Shown: piece by piece, positions 45,737 to 55,278 of the stretch
How positions within the stretch are numbered: the first letter of the stretch is position 1
How the letters are laid out: every line of letters begins with the position of its first letter
Origin: Clostridia bacterium
GTDB lineage: Bacteria; Bacillota; Clostridia; Oscillospirales; Acutalibacteraceae
Direction: 5' to 3'
Length of the DNA: 64,000 nucleotides
Assembly (NCBI GenBank): GCA_017513525.1
Contig: JAFXFC010000019.1
Coordinates: 1 to 64,000, forward strand
Program-made: the position numbers and the translations under genes
The notes under the pieces: model-generated
What the model saw: only the letters and a program-made list of their open reading frames with translations
The model's database searches: none
Told to the model about the DNA's origin: nothing

Positions 45737-47512
45737 TTATGCGTTTTTCTGAAGTTTGTATTTTTCTTTATACTGACTGTATTCCGCATCGAATTCGTCG
45801 TTGCCTTCTTTTACGGTGCTTAAGTAATTATGAGCATCGTAACCGTCGGTTGCGGACTCAATTACAGATACTGCTATATTGGAGCAGTGGTCGGAAATTC
45901 TCTCGAAATTAGTAAGTATATCGGAGAAAATAAAACCGAGCTCAATAGTACATTCTCCTGCCTTCAGACGGTCAATATGTCTTCTTCTGACCTTTTCCGT
46001 GAGTCTGTCGATAACCTGTTCGAGAGGCTCAACACGGGAGGCTAATGCGATATCGTTTTTAGCATAGCATTCATTTGTTATAGTTATTATCTCAACAAGT
46101 GCGTCTGTAAGAACTGTCAGCTCTTCATATGCACGCTCGGAGAAAACTATCTTCTTTTCTTTTATCTCCTTTGAGGAATCAAGAAGATTTAATGCGTGAT
46201 CGCCCAGTCGCTCAAAGTTTCCTATTGCGTGAAGCATACGGCCTGTTTTTCTTGAATCGGCATCTGAAAGAGAAAGGGCTGCAACCTTAACGAGATATGA
46301 ACCGATATCGTCCTCGTAGGCATCAAGTATCTCTTCCTGTAAATTCAGCCACTCGGCTGTTTTTTTATCGTAATTACATAAAATTGAGAACGAAGTCAGA
46401 AGCATCTGCTTTGCAGTTTCAGACATTTTTACAGTGTAGTTATCACACTCACTGACAGCAACAGAGGGAGTAAGAAGAAGTCTCTCATCCATAATAAAAA
46501 TGTGCTTGCTTTTTGCTTGGGCGTCATTATCCTTGACACATTTTTCGGTAAGCTTTATAAGATACTTTGCGAAAGGCCCAAGAACAACGGTCAATGCCAC
46601 ATTGAAAATTGAATGAACAAGAGCAATACTCCAAGCAGATGCGGGAGTATCAAAAAGTGCAGGTGAGAACAGAATATCGACACCCCAGAACAGTAAAGTG
46701 AAGAGCACCGTACCGATAACATTGAGAGCTGTATGTAAAAAAGCAACTCTCTTTGCCTTTGCGTTTGTGCCGAGCGACGAGAGCACCGCCGTAATACAAG
46801 TACCAATATTTTGTCCCATAACAATAGGGACGACCATTCCTATATCAATAAGTCCCGTAAGCGCCAAAGCCTGAAGCATACCTACGGATGCTGCAGAGGA
46901 CTGAATAACGGCGGTAATAACTGCACCGATAAATACACCAAACAGGGGATTATTGAATCTGATAAAGACATTCTCTATTCCCTCAATATCCTTAATGGGA
47001 TCCATCGCAGAACCCATAAACTCCATACCGTACATAAGCACGGCAAAGCCGACGAAAACAGCACCAAGACTTTTTTTCTTGGAGTTTTTTGAAAACATTA
47101 CAAAAATGATTCCGATGAACGCAAGTACGGGTGAAAAATTCTCCGGCTTTAACATCATCATCCAGAGATTAGAGCTTTCTATTCCCGCAAGAGATAATAT
47201 CCACGCAGTGAGTGTCGTTCCGATATTCGCACCGAAAAGAATGAATATCGTCTGGGAAAAATGCATAATGCCCGAATTTACAAGTCCTACAAGCATAACA
47301 GTGACAGCCGAAGAAGACTGCACCGCAATGGTTATGAGTGCACCGAAAAATATACCCAGCATAGGATTTGCCGTAAATTTTTTAAGAAGCCCCTCAAGCT
47401 TACCGCCTGCAAGCTTTTCAAGATCACCTGACATTACATTCATACCGAAAAGGAAAAATGTAAGTCCGCAAAGCATCTGTATTACAGATTGAAATATCTG
47501 AAATTTATCCAT
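45737..47512 (-). CDS. Na+/phosphate cotransporter family protein with PhoU-like C-terminus
   Basis: 591 residues. Two inverted Na/Pi repeats each contain a QSSSA/QSSAA motif: GALITIAVQSSSAVTV (about 60-75) and GAVITAVIQSSAASVG (about 197-212), with FGANIGTTLTA and MGQNIGTCITA following. About eight membrane helices. Residues 350-591 form a cytoplasmic PhoU-like helical bundle (AIGNFERLGDHALNLL, NFERISDHCSNIA). Related to NptA/YjbB, which export or take up phosphate with Na+. Same direction as, and 16 bases after, the THUMP methyltransferase gene. Confidence 0.93.
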   Translation of the reverse strand: MDKFQIFQSVIQMLCGLTFFLFGMNVMSGDLEKLAGGKLEGLLKKFTANPMLGIFFGALITIAVQSSSAVTVMLVGLVNSGIMHFSQTIFILFGANIGTTLTAWILSLAGIESSNLWMMMLKPENFSPVLAFIGIIFVMFSKNSKKKSLGAVFVGFAVLMYGMEFMGSAMDPIKDIEGIENVFIRFNNPLFGVFIGAVITAVIQSSAASVGMLQALALTGLIDIGMVVPIVMGQNIGTCITAVLSSLGTNAKAKRVAFLHTALNVIGTVLFTLLFWGVDILFSPALFDTPASAWSIALVHSIFNVALTVVLGPFAKYLIKLTEKCVKDNDAQAKSKHIFIMDERLLLTPSVAVSECDNYTVKMSETAKQMLLTSFSILCNYDKKTAEWLNLQEEILDAYEDDIGSYLVKVAALSLSDADSRKTGRMLHAIGNFERLGDHALNLLDSSKEIKEKKIVFSERAYEELTVLTDALVEIITITNECYAKNDIALASRVEPLEQVIDRLTEKVRRRHIDRLKAGECTIELGFIFSDILTNFERISDHCSNIAVSVIESATDGYDAHNYLSTVKEGNDEFDAEYSQYKEKYKLQKNA

Positions 47513-47528
47513 ATCCCGTTCTCCGTTT

Positions 47529-48644
47529 TTACTTAAAGTACATATACACCTGACATTTTATCATGCCGTTATAGAGCTTTCTTCTCTTATCGGCTTTTCT
47601 GCCGAAGGCTTTTTCGAATTCCTCATCGGCAGTAATAACGGTATAGCTTCTGCCCTTTTGGGGCTGAAATCTTTCGCCCATTATTTTATAGAGCTTTCTG
47701 GCATTATCTATATCGAGAAGTCTTTCACCGTAAGGGGGATTTACAATAACCGTTGCCCTTTCGGTTTCGGGCTCGAAATCCTTTATATCCCTCATGGTGA
47801 ATGTAAGATACTTGTCCACCCCTGCTTTTCTCGCATTCTCTTTTGCAATTTTAAGAGCCTCGGGGTCGATATCATAGCCGTAGCCGTGAAAATCAATATC
47901 GTGTCTTTGAAGACTTACGGCGCGTCTTCTCTCCTCCTGCCATATTTCGGGAGGCATCTGTGCCCACGTTTCGGCAGTAAATCTTCTGTAAAGTCCGGGA
48001 GCAATATTAAGTGCCATCAAAGCACCCTCAATAAGTATTGTACCCGAACCGCACATGGGGTCATATAAAGTATGATAATGACGAAGCTTTGAAACCGAGC
48101 AAAGAGATGCAGCAAGAGTTTCTTTAAGAGGTGCGGCATTGGCATCAGGTCTGTAGCCTCTTTTGTGAAGACCCCTGCCCGAAGTATCAATAAATAATGA
48201 TACCTGATTTTTCATAATTGAAAACTGTATCTGATACAGTGCACCCGTTTCCTCAAACCACGGAATAGTGTATTTTGTTTTAAGTCTTTCCACCACAGCT
48301 TTTTTAATAATACTCTGACAGTCGCTGACACTGAAAAGATCGGAATTGAGTGAATACCCTTTAACAGGGAAACGGTCCTTCTTTCCTATCCAGCTTTCCC
48401 AAGGAAGTCCCTTTGTACCCTGAAACAGCTCCTCAAAGGAATGTGCTTCAAATGTACCTATCATTATGAGTATCCTTTCAGAAAAACGCGAACATATATT
48501 GGCTCTTGCCAGAATATGCTCGTCTCCCGAAAAAAGCACTCTGCCGTTTTCGGCATTAACCTCTTCTGCCCCCATTTCCCTGAGCTCGTCAGCTATCAGC
48601 CCCTCAAGACCAAGTAAACAAGGGACGCAAAATTTAATTTTCAT
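47529..48644 (-). CDS. THUMP-domain class I RNA methyltransferase (RlmL/YpsC type)
   Basis: 371 residues. N-terminal THUMP region (KFCVPCLLGLEGLIADELREMGA...NGRVLFSG) is followed by a Rossmann methyltransferase with DPMCGSGTILIEGALMALNIAPG (AdoMet loop), HGYGYDIDPEALKIAKENA, and catalytic NPPYGERL. This is the 23S rRNA guanine-N2 methyltransferase type (RlmL N-terminal half; YpsC in Bacillus). Ribosome site AAAGGATA. Element B4 lies immediately upstream, starting 17 bp before the ATG. Confidence 0.93.
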   Translation of the reverse strand: MKIKFCVPCLLGLEGLIADELREMGAEEVNAENGRVLFSGDEHILARANICSRFSERILIMIGTFEAHSFEELFQGTKGLPWESWIGKKDRFPVKGYSLNSDLFSVSDCQSIIKKAVVERLKTKYTIPWFEETGALYQIQFSIMKNQVSLFIDTSGRGLHKRGYRPDANAAPLKETLAASLCSVSKLRHYHTLYDPMCGSGTILIEGALMALNIAPGLYRRFTAETWAQMPPEIWQEERRRAVSLQRHDIDFHGYGYDIDPEALKIAKENARKAGVDKYLTFTMRDIKDFEPETERATVIVNPPYGERLLDIDNARKLYKIMGERFQPQKGRSYTVITADEEFEKAFGRKADKRRKLYNGMIKCQVYMYFK

Positions 48645-48660
48645 AAAATATCCTTTCGTT

Positions 48661-48900
48661 AAATCATAATTTATCGCAGTAAGCTGCCTTTACATTTGTA
48701 GGGGAGGGGTTCCCCCTCCCGCAAGTGGGAGAAGACAATTAATTATATTAATCTTTGTATATGGGAAAGTAAATACGACCGTTTTTGTTTTGAAAAAACA
48801 AGTAATTTTTTAAAGTTACAACTCCTTGGTTACGGGAGGGGAGACCCCTCCCCTACGATGAGTAAGTGCCTCTTGGCAAGTAACAAATAAATTATGATTT
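48661..48900. repeat. Type B hairpin-doublet repeat, copy B4 (complete, with terminal inverted repeats)
   Basis: 240 bp bounded by exact 14-bp inverted ends AAATCATAATTTAT (48661-48674) and ATAAATTATGATTT (48887-48900). Inside: GCAGTAAGCTGCCTTTACATTT, GTAGGGGAGGGG hairpin at 48698, conserved interior, inverted hairpin to 48856, then GTGCCTCTTGGCAAGTAAC. Confidence 0.95.
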
Positions 48901-48909
48901 ATTAGTTTT

Positions 48910-49944
48910 TCAGACAACAAAACCGTGTAAAATTTTGATCGTGTTTTCCACTCCGTCAATGTGGCTGCGTTCATATCCGTGCGAGGAATACACTCCGGGC
49001 CCTATGAGTCCGTGACGGAAATCGTGACCTGCTCTGAGCGTTGCTTCGGCATCACTTCCGTAATGCGGATAAATGTCAACGGCGAAGCCAGCACCCGTTT
49101 TTTCTGCAGCTTCAATGAGCTTTGAAGTCATTTCATAGCTATAAGGTCCGCCCGAATCCTTAGCACAGATTGAAACCTGCTTTTCCGTGCATAAAAGACC
49201 GTCGCCTACACAGCCCATATCAACAGACAGCACCTCTGTTATGCCCGTGAAGGGTACTGCCGCCGCGCCGTGACCTACTTCTTCATAAACCGTTATATGA
49301 AGATATATCTTTCTTTCGGGAACTATATTTTCATCTTTAAGAAGCTTTGCAAAACCGAGAATTGCGGAAACACTTAATTTATCGTCAAGAAAACGGCTTT
49401 TTATATATCCCGATTTTGTTACAACGGTTCTCGTATCAAATGCCACTATATCACCGTTCATGATGCCGAGCTTTTTTACATCCTCGGCATTTTTTACATC
49501 CTCGTCAATTACCACTTCCATATTGGAAAAGCTGCGGTCTGTTTTATTGAATTCACCGTTAACATGAATTGAGGGGTTATGAAGTAAAAATGTACCCTCA
49601 TATATACCGTTTTGTCTTGTTATAATACGGCAGTTTTCACCCTCTGTGTTATGACCGTTCAGGCCTCCGAGAGGAGTTATACGAAGTCTTCCGTTACTTT
49701 TTATTTCAGCTACCATACCGCCTAAGGTATCAAGATGTGCTTCAAGTAAAAGTGCATTGTTTTTATCCTTACCGCCAAGCTCCACTGCAACGCCGCCCTT
49801 TTCGGTAATAAAAGCCTTAAAGCCCAGCTTTTCGAATTCGGACTTTACGAACTCTGCAGCATTAAGAGTATATCCCGTAGGAGAATCAACAGCTAAAATT
49901 TCTTTTGCTTTTTCTACAGCAAATTCAGCATATTTTTTATACAT
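48910..49944 (-). CDS. M42-family metallopeptidase (aminopeptidase/endoglucanase-annotated)
   Basis: 344 residues. Metal ligands in family order: EAHLDTLGG (His, with Asp), RFLDDKLS (bridging Asp), YEEVGHGAA (Glu-Glu), SVDMGCVG (Asp) and SSHGYERSHIDG (His). DSPTGYT near the N-terminus and DIYPHYGSDA are typical. M42 enzymes form large dodecameric aminopeptidases in the cytoplasm. The upstream ribosome site (ATGGTGATG) is weak. Monocistronic, divergent from the MFS gene, which starts 143 bp away. Confidence 0.92.
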   Translation of the reverse strand: MYKKYAEFAVEKAKEILAVDSPTGYTLNAAEFVKSEFEKLGFKAFITEKGGVAVELGGKDKNNALLLEAHLDTLGGMVAEIKSNGRLRITPLGGLNGHNTEGENCRIITRQNGIYEGTFLLHNPSIHVNGEFNKTDRSFSNMEVVIDEDVKNAEDVKKLGIMNGDIVAFDTRTVVTKSGYIKSRFLDDKLSVSAILGFAKLLKDENIVPERKIYLHITVYEEVGHGAAAVPFTGITEVLSVDMGCVGDGLLCTEKQVSICAKDSGGPYSYEMTSKLIEAAEKTGAGFAVDIYPHYGSDAEATLRAGHDFRHGLIGPGVYSSHGYERSHIDGVENTIKILHGFVV

Positions 49945-50087
49945 CAGACATCACCATTGTAATATTAACACATCAAAACAGCAATTAAAAGACAAATTTT
50001 TTAAAAATATGATTTTTATAAAAATAATTGAAATAATTTTTTTATTATGCTATTATTAATTTAATTATATATAAGGGAGTTTTTGTT

Positions 50088-52568
50088 ATGCAATTATTGA
50101 ACAAAGCAAAAGACCTTTTAGCAGATGTCAGAACCTTCTGGAAGGTGCCCCCGGCAGGAAAATACATTCCTTACCGCGGTATTTTCGGCTATTCCTTCGG
50201 CGGTATCGGTGCTTACATGATAATAACACTTGGCACTGCCTGTCTTCTTTCGGCAAATAACACTCTTCTTACCATGACACTGGGTGTAAAGCCGACTCAC
50301 ATGTACATGATGTATGTTATCTGTGTTATTGCAAATATACCCCTTACGGGTATCAGAGCAAGTATCATAGACAACACCCGAAACAAAGCGGGTAAATACC
50401 GACCGTATATACTTACCATGGCAATTCCCTCTGCTCTTATTTGTCTTGCTATGGTATGGATCCCCTACGGCTCATTCTCTGAGATCTCTTTCCTTCAGGG
50501 CGAGATTTTCGGAGAAAGCAAAGCCTATGTTGCTAAATGCGCAATTATATTTGTGCTCAATCTCTTACTGCATTTCTTCTATTACTTCTTCTATGACGCA
50601 TATGAAAATCTCATCCACGTGCTCTCTCCCGATTCACAGGAGCGTGCAAACGTGCAGTCCGTAAAGAGTGTTGTTTACTCCTTTGCTCCTACGGTTGTAA
50701 ATCTCATATCCCCTCTTATTGCAGAACATATTTTCCACTCAAACACCACGGATATCCGTGTTTACAGACTTTTATACCCCATTCTTACAGTGCTCGGACT
50801 TCTTCTTTGTATCGTAGTTTACAAGAACACGGAAGAAAAGATAGTTCAGGCAAGAACTCATGTTGTTCAGATAAAATTCATTGATGCTTTAAGAGCCGTT
50901 GCAAAGAACAAGTATTTCTGGATAATCTCTCTTGCAGGCTGGATAGGCTTCCTTGAGTCCTCATATTCAAACATCCTCGCATGGCTTTATAACTACGGCG
51001 GTGCATGTAACGCAAACGAATACAGCTTCATTGTTACCGTTTACGGAAACGCATCTCTCTGGGGTATGCTTTTAGCCCCCTTTGCAATCAAGAAATACGG
51101 CAAAAAGGCAGTTCTCATAGTAACCAACGTGTTCAACATCCTTTTCATTCTTATGATGCTTCCCTGCTGTCAGGATATTACAGGCGCTACAATATGGCTT
51201 GTTATGGGCTGTCTGTGGCTCAATGCTCTTATGGGCTCATTCGCTCATATTCTAAACCCCGCAATTCAGGCAGACATCCGTGACTATCAGCAGTATAAGA
51301 CAGGTGAACGTATCGACGGTATGTTCTCCGCAGTTGCAACTATCGGTACGGTTATCACACTCGCTACCTCAAGCGTACTTCCCTTCATTTACGAAAAAAG
51401 CGGACTTACCGAAGAAAACGCACTCAAGGTAACCTCTGACCCCAATATTGTCAACCGCGTTCTTGTTGACGGAAAAACCATAGCCCAGGTTCTTGCAGAG
51501 CAGTTTGCTAACGGACAGGACAACTATTCAAATGCCACCTCCGCTCTTTATGACACAAACATTCTTTTAAGCCTTTTACAGATTCTCATAGTTCTTGCCG
51601 CCTTCGGTGCATTTATGAATGTTATTCCTTATATCTGGTATGACTTCAACGAAAGAAAGCAGAAATCCGTTGTGCGTGTGCTTAAGGTAAGAGCTCTCTT
51701 TGAGGACTTCGGAAACAATGTTACAAATGACGAAGGACTTGTTGAAGGCATTGAAATTATAAGAAATTCCCGCGAGCTTTGTAATGCAACACCTAAAGAA
51801 TTAGATAAAAAATCCTACCGTTCCGTAAAGGACAAGACAGAGAAAAAGGCTGCAAAGAAAGCTTATGCCGACAACAAGAGCTTTAACGATGAAATAGAAA
51901 TTGCAAAGTTCGTCTGCGATGAGCTTGACCGCTTCTCCTCTCCCGTTGGTATATTCCAGCTGGCTCAGGCACGCGAAGCATATTCTCAGGGCATAAATGC
52001 AGTGCTTCATATGGATAAACTCAATGTAAAAGAAGAACTGAAGCTTGCTAAGGTAATGCCCAAGAATACTCCCCACGAAAAAGAAATAAGAAAAATTGCC
52101 ATAGAAAATGCAAAGAAAAAGCTTACTGCAATAAGCTCCGTAAAAAAATACTTCAAGGATACAAAAGAGCTTGTTCAGCCTGACTTCGCAGAGATTGACA
52201 GACTTTATGACCGTGAAGACGAAATCAATGCAAAAATGAAAGAGCTCTATCTCACTCTCGATGAAGCAAAAAAATCAAAGGATGCCGTAAGAAAAGCAGA
52301 GCTTAATCAGGAAATAGCATCCCTCAAGAGCGAAAAGCAAGAGCTTCAGAAGTCTTTGAAAGAGGAAATGAACCGTCACGCATACTTCAACCGTGCCGCA
52401 AAGCCCTTTGTTGATGCTGAAAAGCTCATAAAGCAGGCAGAAAACTATACTCATTTTGATGATATAGCAGAAAAATACGATGAAGCAAAGTTAAGAACCG
52501 ATGCTAAATTAGAAGCACTCAAAGCAGAACAGGAAAAGCTTAAAGCAGAAAAAACAGACCGCAAATAA
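50088..52568 (+). CDS. MFS (GPH-like) transporter with long charged cytoplasmic tail
   Basis: 826 residues. Residues 20-520 contain about 12 membrane helices in the glycoside-pentoside-hexuronide pattern, including GIRASIIDNTRNKAGKYRPY in the loop after helix 2-3 (equivalent of the DxxxxxxxxGRxRP motif). The last about 300 residues are hydrophilic with many Lys/Glu and probable coiled coils (DEAKKSKDAVRKAELNQEI; LKAEQEKLKAEK), far beyond the usual 450-residue family length. A cytoplasmic regulatory or scaffold role for the tail is inferred. Ribosome site AAGGGAG. No sugar-use gene is adjacent. Confidence 0.88.
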   Translation: MQLLNKAKDLLADVRTFWKVPPAGKYIPYRGIFGYSFGGIGAYMIITLGTACLLSANNTLLTMTLGVKPTHMYMMYVICVIANIPLTGIRASIIDNTRNKAGKYRPYILTMAIPSALICLAMVWIPYGSFSEISFLQGEIFGESKAYVAKCAIIFVLNLLLHFFYYFFYDAYENLIHVLSPDSQERANVQSVKSVVYSFAPTVVNLISPLIAEHIFHSNTTDIRVYRLLYPILTVLGLLLCIVVYKNTEEKIVQARTHVVQIKFIDALRAVAKNKYFWIISLAGWIGFLESSYSNILAWLYNYGGACNANEYSFIVTVYGNASLWGMLLAPFAIKKYGKKAVLIVTNVFNILFILMMLPCCQDITGATIWLVMGCLWLNALMGSFAHILNPAIQADIRDYQQYKTGERIDGMFSAVATIGTVITLATSSVLPFIYEKSGLTEENALKVTSDPNIVNRVLVDGKTIAQVLAEQFANGQDNYSNATSALYDTNILLSLLQILIVLAAFGAFMNVIPYIWYDFNERKQKSVVRVLKVRALFEDFGNNVTNDEGLVEGIEIIRNSRELCNATPKELDKKSYRSVKDKTEKKAAKKAYADNKSFNDEIEIAKFVCDELDRFSSPVGIFQLAQAREAYSQGINAVLHMDKLNVKEELKLAKVMPKNTPHEKEIRKIAIENAKKKLTAISSVKKYFKDTKELVQPDFAEIDRLYDREDEINAKMKELYLTLDEAKKSKDAVRKAELNQEIASLKSEKQELQKSLKEEMNRHAYFNRAAKPFVDAEKLIKQAENYTHFDDIAEKYDEAKLRTDAKLEALKAEQEKLKAEKTDRK

Positions 52569-52608
52569 TAAATGAAGCCTTAAGTGCTCCATATAAAAGC
52601 AATCAAAT

Positions 52609-52635
52609 GTAGGGGAGGGGAAACCCCTCCCCTAC
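52609..52635. repeat. Solo type B hairpin (B5)
   Basis: GTAGGGGAGGGG-aaa-CCCCTCCCCTAC, a perfect 12-bp stem. No partner hairpin or interior, equivalent to a REP singlet. It lies in the leader of the GtrA gene. Confidence 0.92.
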
Positions 52636-52657
52636 GAAGCAAAAAAGAAAGATAGTT

Positions 52658-53194
52658 ATGAAACTTAAAGAACTTTACGAAAAAATCTACAACAAAATAT
52701 TTTCAATTCCGCTTTTTAAGAAGCTTCTTAAAATTCCCGGAGTCCCAAAGCTTCTGCAGTATGAAATAGTGTCATACCTGGTTTTCGGAGTGCTCACAAC
52801 AGCAGTAAACTTCGTAACCTATATGATAATGGGCGTTTTTGCAGGAAAAAACTATGAAGAAAAAACACTTTTCTCAGTAGGTAATTTCAATTTTCAGCTT
52901 GTGATGCTCATGAATGCCGTCGCTTGGTTAGTATCTGTGCTTTTCGCCTTTGTTACAAACAAGCTTTTCGTGTTTGAGAGCACTTCATGGAAAGCTTCTG
53001 TCGCCGTAAAAGAGCTCGTCTCTTTTATAGGTGCGAGAATACTTTCATTCTTAATTTTTGAAGAGCTCGTTTTCATCCTGCTTATAAACATCTTCGGTAT
53101 TAATGACCTTATTTCAAAGCTTATCCTTGCCGTATTTGTCGTGATATTCAATTTTGTGGCAAGTAAGCTCGTTATCTTCCGCAAAAAAAGGTGA
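52658..53194 (+). CDS. GtrA-family membrane protein
   Basis: 178 residues with four membrane helices. YEIVSYLVFGVLTTAVNFVTY, the internal FAFVTNKLFVF and the terminal NFVASKLVIFRKKR are GtrA signatures. GtrA proteins are linked to lipid-linked sugar flipping for cell-surface glycans. First gene of a same-direction run continuing with a LytTR regulator, a kinase and nad genes. Its stop is 5 bp from the regulator's ATG. Ribosome site weak (AAGAAAGA). Confidence 0.9.
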   Translation: MKLKELYEKIYNKIFSIPLFKKLLKIPGVPKLLQYEIVSYLVFGVLTTAVNFVTYMIMGVFAGKNYEEKTLFSVGNFNFQLVMLMNAVAWLVSVLFAFVTNKLFVFESTSWKASVAVKELVSFIGARILSFLIFEELVFILLINIFGINDLISKLILAVFVVIFNFVASKLVIFRKKR

Positions 53195-53199
53195 AAAAG

Positions 53200-53910
53200 A
53201 TGCTTAATATTGCTGTTTGCGATGACGAAAAATATATATGCGATTTTCTTAAAAAATCGGTAATGGACTGTCTTGCAAAAGCCGACCTTGAGGGAAATGT
53301 CACGGTTTTTGATGACGGTCAGCCCTTAGTCGATTTATACCGTGAGAAAAAAGCAAACTTTGATATCATACTTTTAGATATCACAATGAAAAAGTGCGAC
53401 GGAATGACAGCGGCTAAAATGATAAGAGCCATTGACAGCAAGGTAATGATAGTTTTTGTCACTTCATCAGCCGAATATGTTTTTTCGGGCTATGAGGTAA
53501 GAGCCTTCCGCTATATACTGAAGCCCGAGCTTCTTCACGGCTTTACGGGAGTTTTTAAGGAATGTCTTGACGAGCTGACAAAATCAAATGAAGTGAGATT
53601 TACCTTTCAGAAAGCCTCTGAAACCGTAAGTCTGCCCCTTCGTGATATCATTTATTTTGAAAGCGATAAAAGAATAATCATAATCAAATCCCAAAATGAG
53701 GAATACAGCTTCTACGGAAAACTCGATGAAATAGAAGAACAGCTGAAAAAGCAGGATTTTGTCCGCTGTCATCAGTCATTTCTCGTAAACGCAAAAAAAA
53801 TATCCTCGGTAAAGCAAAGCGTTCTGACACTTAATAACGGAGAAACGATTCCCATAAGCAAAAGACGGGCAAAGGAAACAAACGAAGCCTTTTTATGGGC
53901 AATGAGATAA
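53200..53910 (+). CDS. LytTR-family response regulator
   Basis: 236 residues from ATG 53200 (AAGGTG upstream; GTG 53191 overlaps the GtrA stop). Receiver domain: acidic pair CDDE at 7-10, phosphoacceptor Asp60 in ILLDITM, Ser/Thr VTSS and Lys in ILKPE. C-terminal LytTR DNA-binding domain: RDIIYFESDKRIIII, SFYGKLDEIEEQL, FVRCHQSFLVN, GETIPISKRR. Paired with the histidine kinase 3 bp downstream. Such pairs often regulate peptide signalling, surface proteins or metabolite response; targets unknown. Confidence 0.93.
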   Translation: MLNIAVCDDEKYICDFLKKSVMDCLAKADLEGNVTVFDDGQPLVDLYREKKANFDIILLDITMKKCDGMTAAKMIRAIDSKVMIVFVTSSAEYVFSGYEVRAFRYILKPELLHGFTGVFKECLDELTKSNEVRFTFQKASETVSLPLRDIIYFESDKRIIIIKSQNEEYSFYGKLDEIEEQLKKQDFVRCHQSFLVNAKKISSVKQSVLTLNNGETIPISKRRAKETNEAFLWAMR

Positions 53911-53913
53911 AAT

Positions 53914-55266
53914 ATGCTTGAAATAATTTCCGAAAACTATCAGGATATAATACTCAACACCGCAAGAATTTTCTCGTCGGTGTTTGAAATTATGCTTGCC
54001 TTTCTTCTTATCAATAACTTTTTCAAGCCCAAGCCCAAAATAAAGCAGCATGATTATATCCCCTTTGTGCTTCTTGCCGCAGGTGTCATATTTTTACAGG
54101 AATATACAAATACAGGTTATTTAAGATATATTGTTGAATGTGTATTTTTAGCCGTCATGCTCTTTACAATGTATTCGGGCAAAATAAAGGAAAAGCTTAC
54201 GGGCACATTTATTTTCGTTTCCCTTGTGGGTATATCCCTACTCGGTGCACAGCTCTTCTTTACCTTTATAACAGAGCATCTGAGTATGGGCAATGATCCT
54301 ACAGCACCCTTTGCACAGCTTCTTAAAATCACACTTTCAAACATTATAATGATACCTCTGTCAGTTTTAATAAGCGTAATTCTCAAGGGAAGCTCACGCG
54401 GCAGCACCACCTTCAGAATGTGGATAAGTCTGCTTTTAGTACCTGCGGTAACTCTTATAACCTTTTCTGTTTTCCAATATATCATAGAAACATATGAACT
54501 CAATCAGCAGATAAAGGCATATATTTATATCTCGTGTATCGGCATAATCTTAATAAATGCTGTTGTTTTCATTCTCTTCTGGTTCAACCAAAGACAAGCT
54601 GTTATAAAAAGAGAAAACGATCTTTTAACTTCACAGCTTACTTTACAGGAAAATTCAATAAAAAATCTCGAAAACGCATATAACCGCACAAGAAATTTCC
54701 GTCACGATATCAAAAATCATATTCTTACTATGAATATCTTAGCCGAAAACGGAGATCTTACGGAAATAAAAAAATACCTCAAGGAAATGAGCGGTATAAT
54801 AGACGAATCCTCCTATGTGAGGATAACAGGCATTTCGGCAGTTGATGCAATACTCAACGAAAAGCTTTATGAAGCACAGAATCATAGCATCACAACAAAC
54901 TATGATGTTATGAATATGGAAAAAAACAGCATAAAGCCCGTGGATATGTGCATAATTCTCAGTAACGCACTTGATAATGCCATTGAAGCCAATCAGAATA
55001 TAGAAGACCCTGAAAAAAGATATATCAAGCTTAAAATGTACGGCGATGAAAGCTACAGCGTCATTTCCGTTATGAATCCTACAGAGAATTTACCCGTAAA
55101 AATTTCGGGTAACAGCTACCTTACATCAAAAAAAGATGCCCGAAACCACGGCTTCGGACTTAAAAGCATTGAAAGCACGGCAAAAAAATATGACGGTGAA
55201 ATGCTTACAAAATGTGAAGACGGAGTTTTCACTCTTGTTATAAGACTCAATGCAGAAAACGAATAA
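53914..55266 (+). CDS. GHKL-type sensor histidine kinase (AgrC-like)
   Basis: 450 residues. Six membrane helices in residues 14-225. Dimerisation and phosphoacceptor segment RTRNFRHDIKNHILTMN (His). ATP-binding GHKL part: NALDNAIEANQNI (N box) and HGFGLKSIESTAKKYDGEM (G box). No extracellular sensor domain of note, typical for AgrC-type kinases that detect small ligands in the membrane. Partner of the LytTR regulator. nadA begins 12 bp after its stop, so the pair is in the NAD operon. Confidence 0.92.
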   Translation: MLEIISENYQDIILNTARIFSSVFEIMLAFLLINNFFKPKPKIKQHDYIPFVLLAAGVIFLQEYTNTGYLRYIVECVFLAVMLFTMYSGKIKEKLTGTFIFVSLVGISLLGAQLFFTFITEHLSMGNDPTAPFAQLLKITLSNIIMIPLSVLISVILKGSSRGSTTFRMWISLLLVPAVTLITFSVFQYIIETYELNQQIKAYIYISCIGIILINAVVFILFWFNQRQAVIKRENDLLTSQLTLQENSIKNLENAYNRTRNFRHDIKNHILTMNILAENGDLTEIKKYLKEMSGIIDESSYVRITGISAVDAILNEKLYEAQNHSITTNYDVMNMEKNSIKPVDMCIILSNALDNAIEANQNIEDPEKRYIKLKMYGDESYSVISVMNPTENLPVKISGNSYLTSKKDARNHGFGLKSIESTAKKYDGEMLTKCEDGVFTLVIRLNAENE

Positions 55267-55278
55267 AGGGGGATAAAC

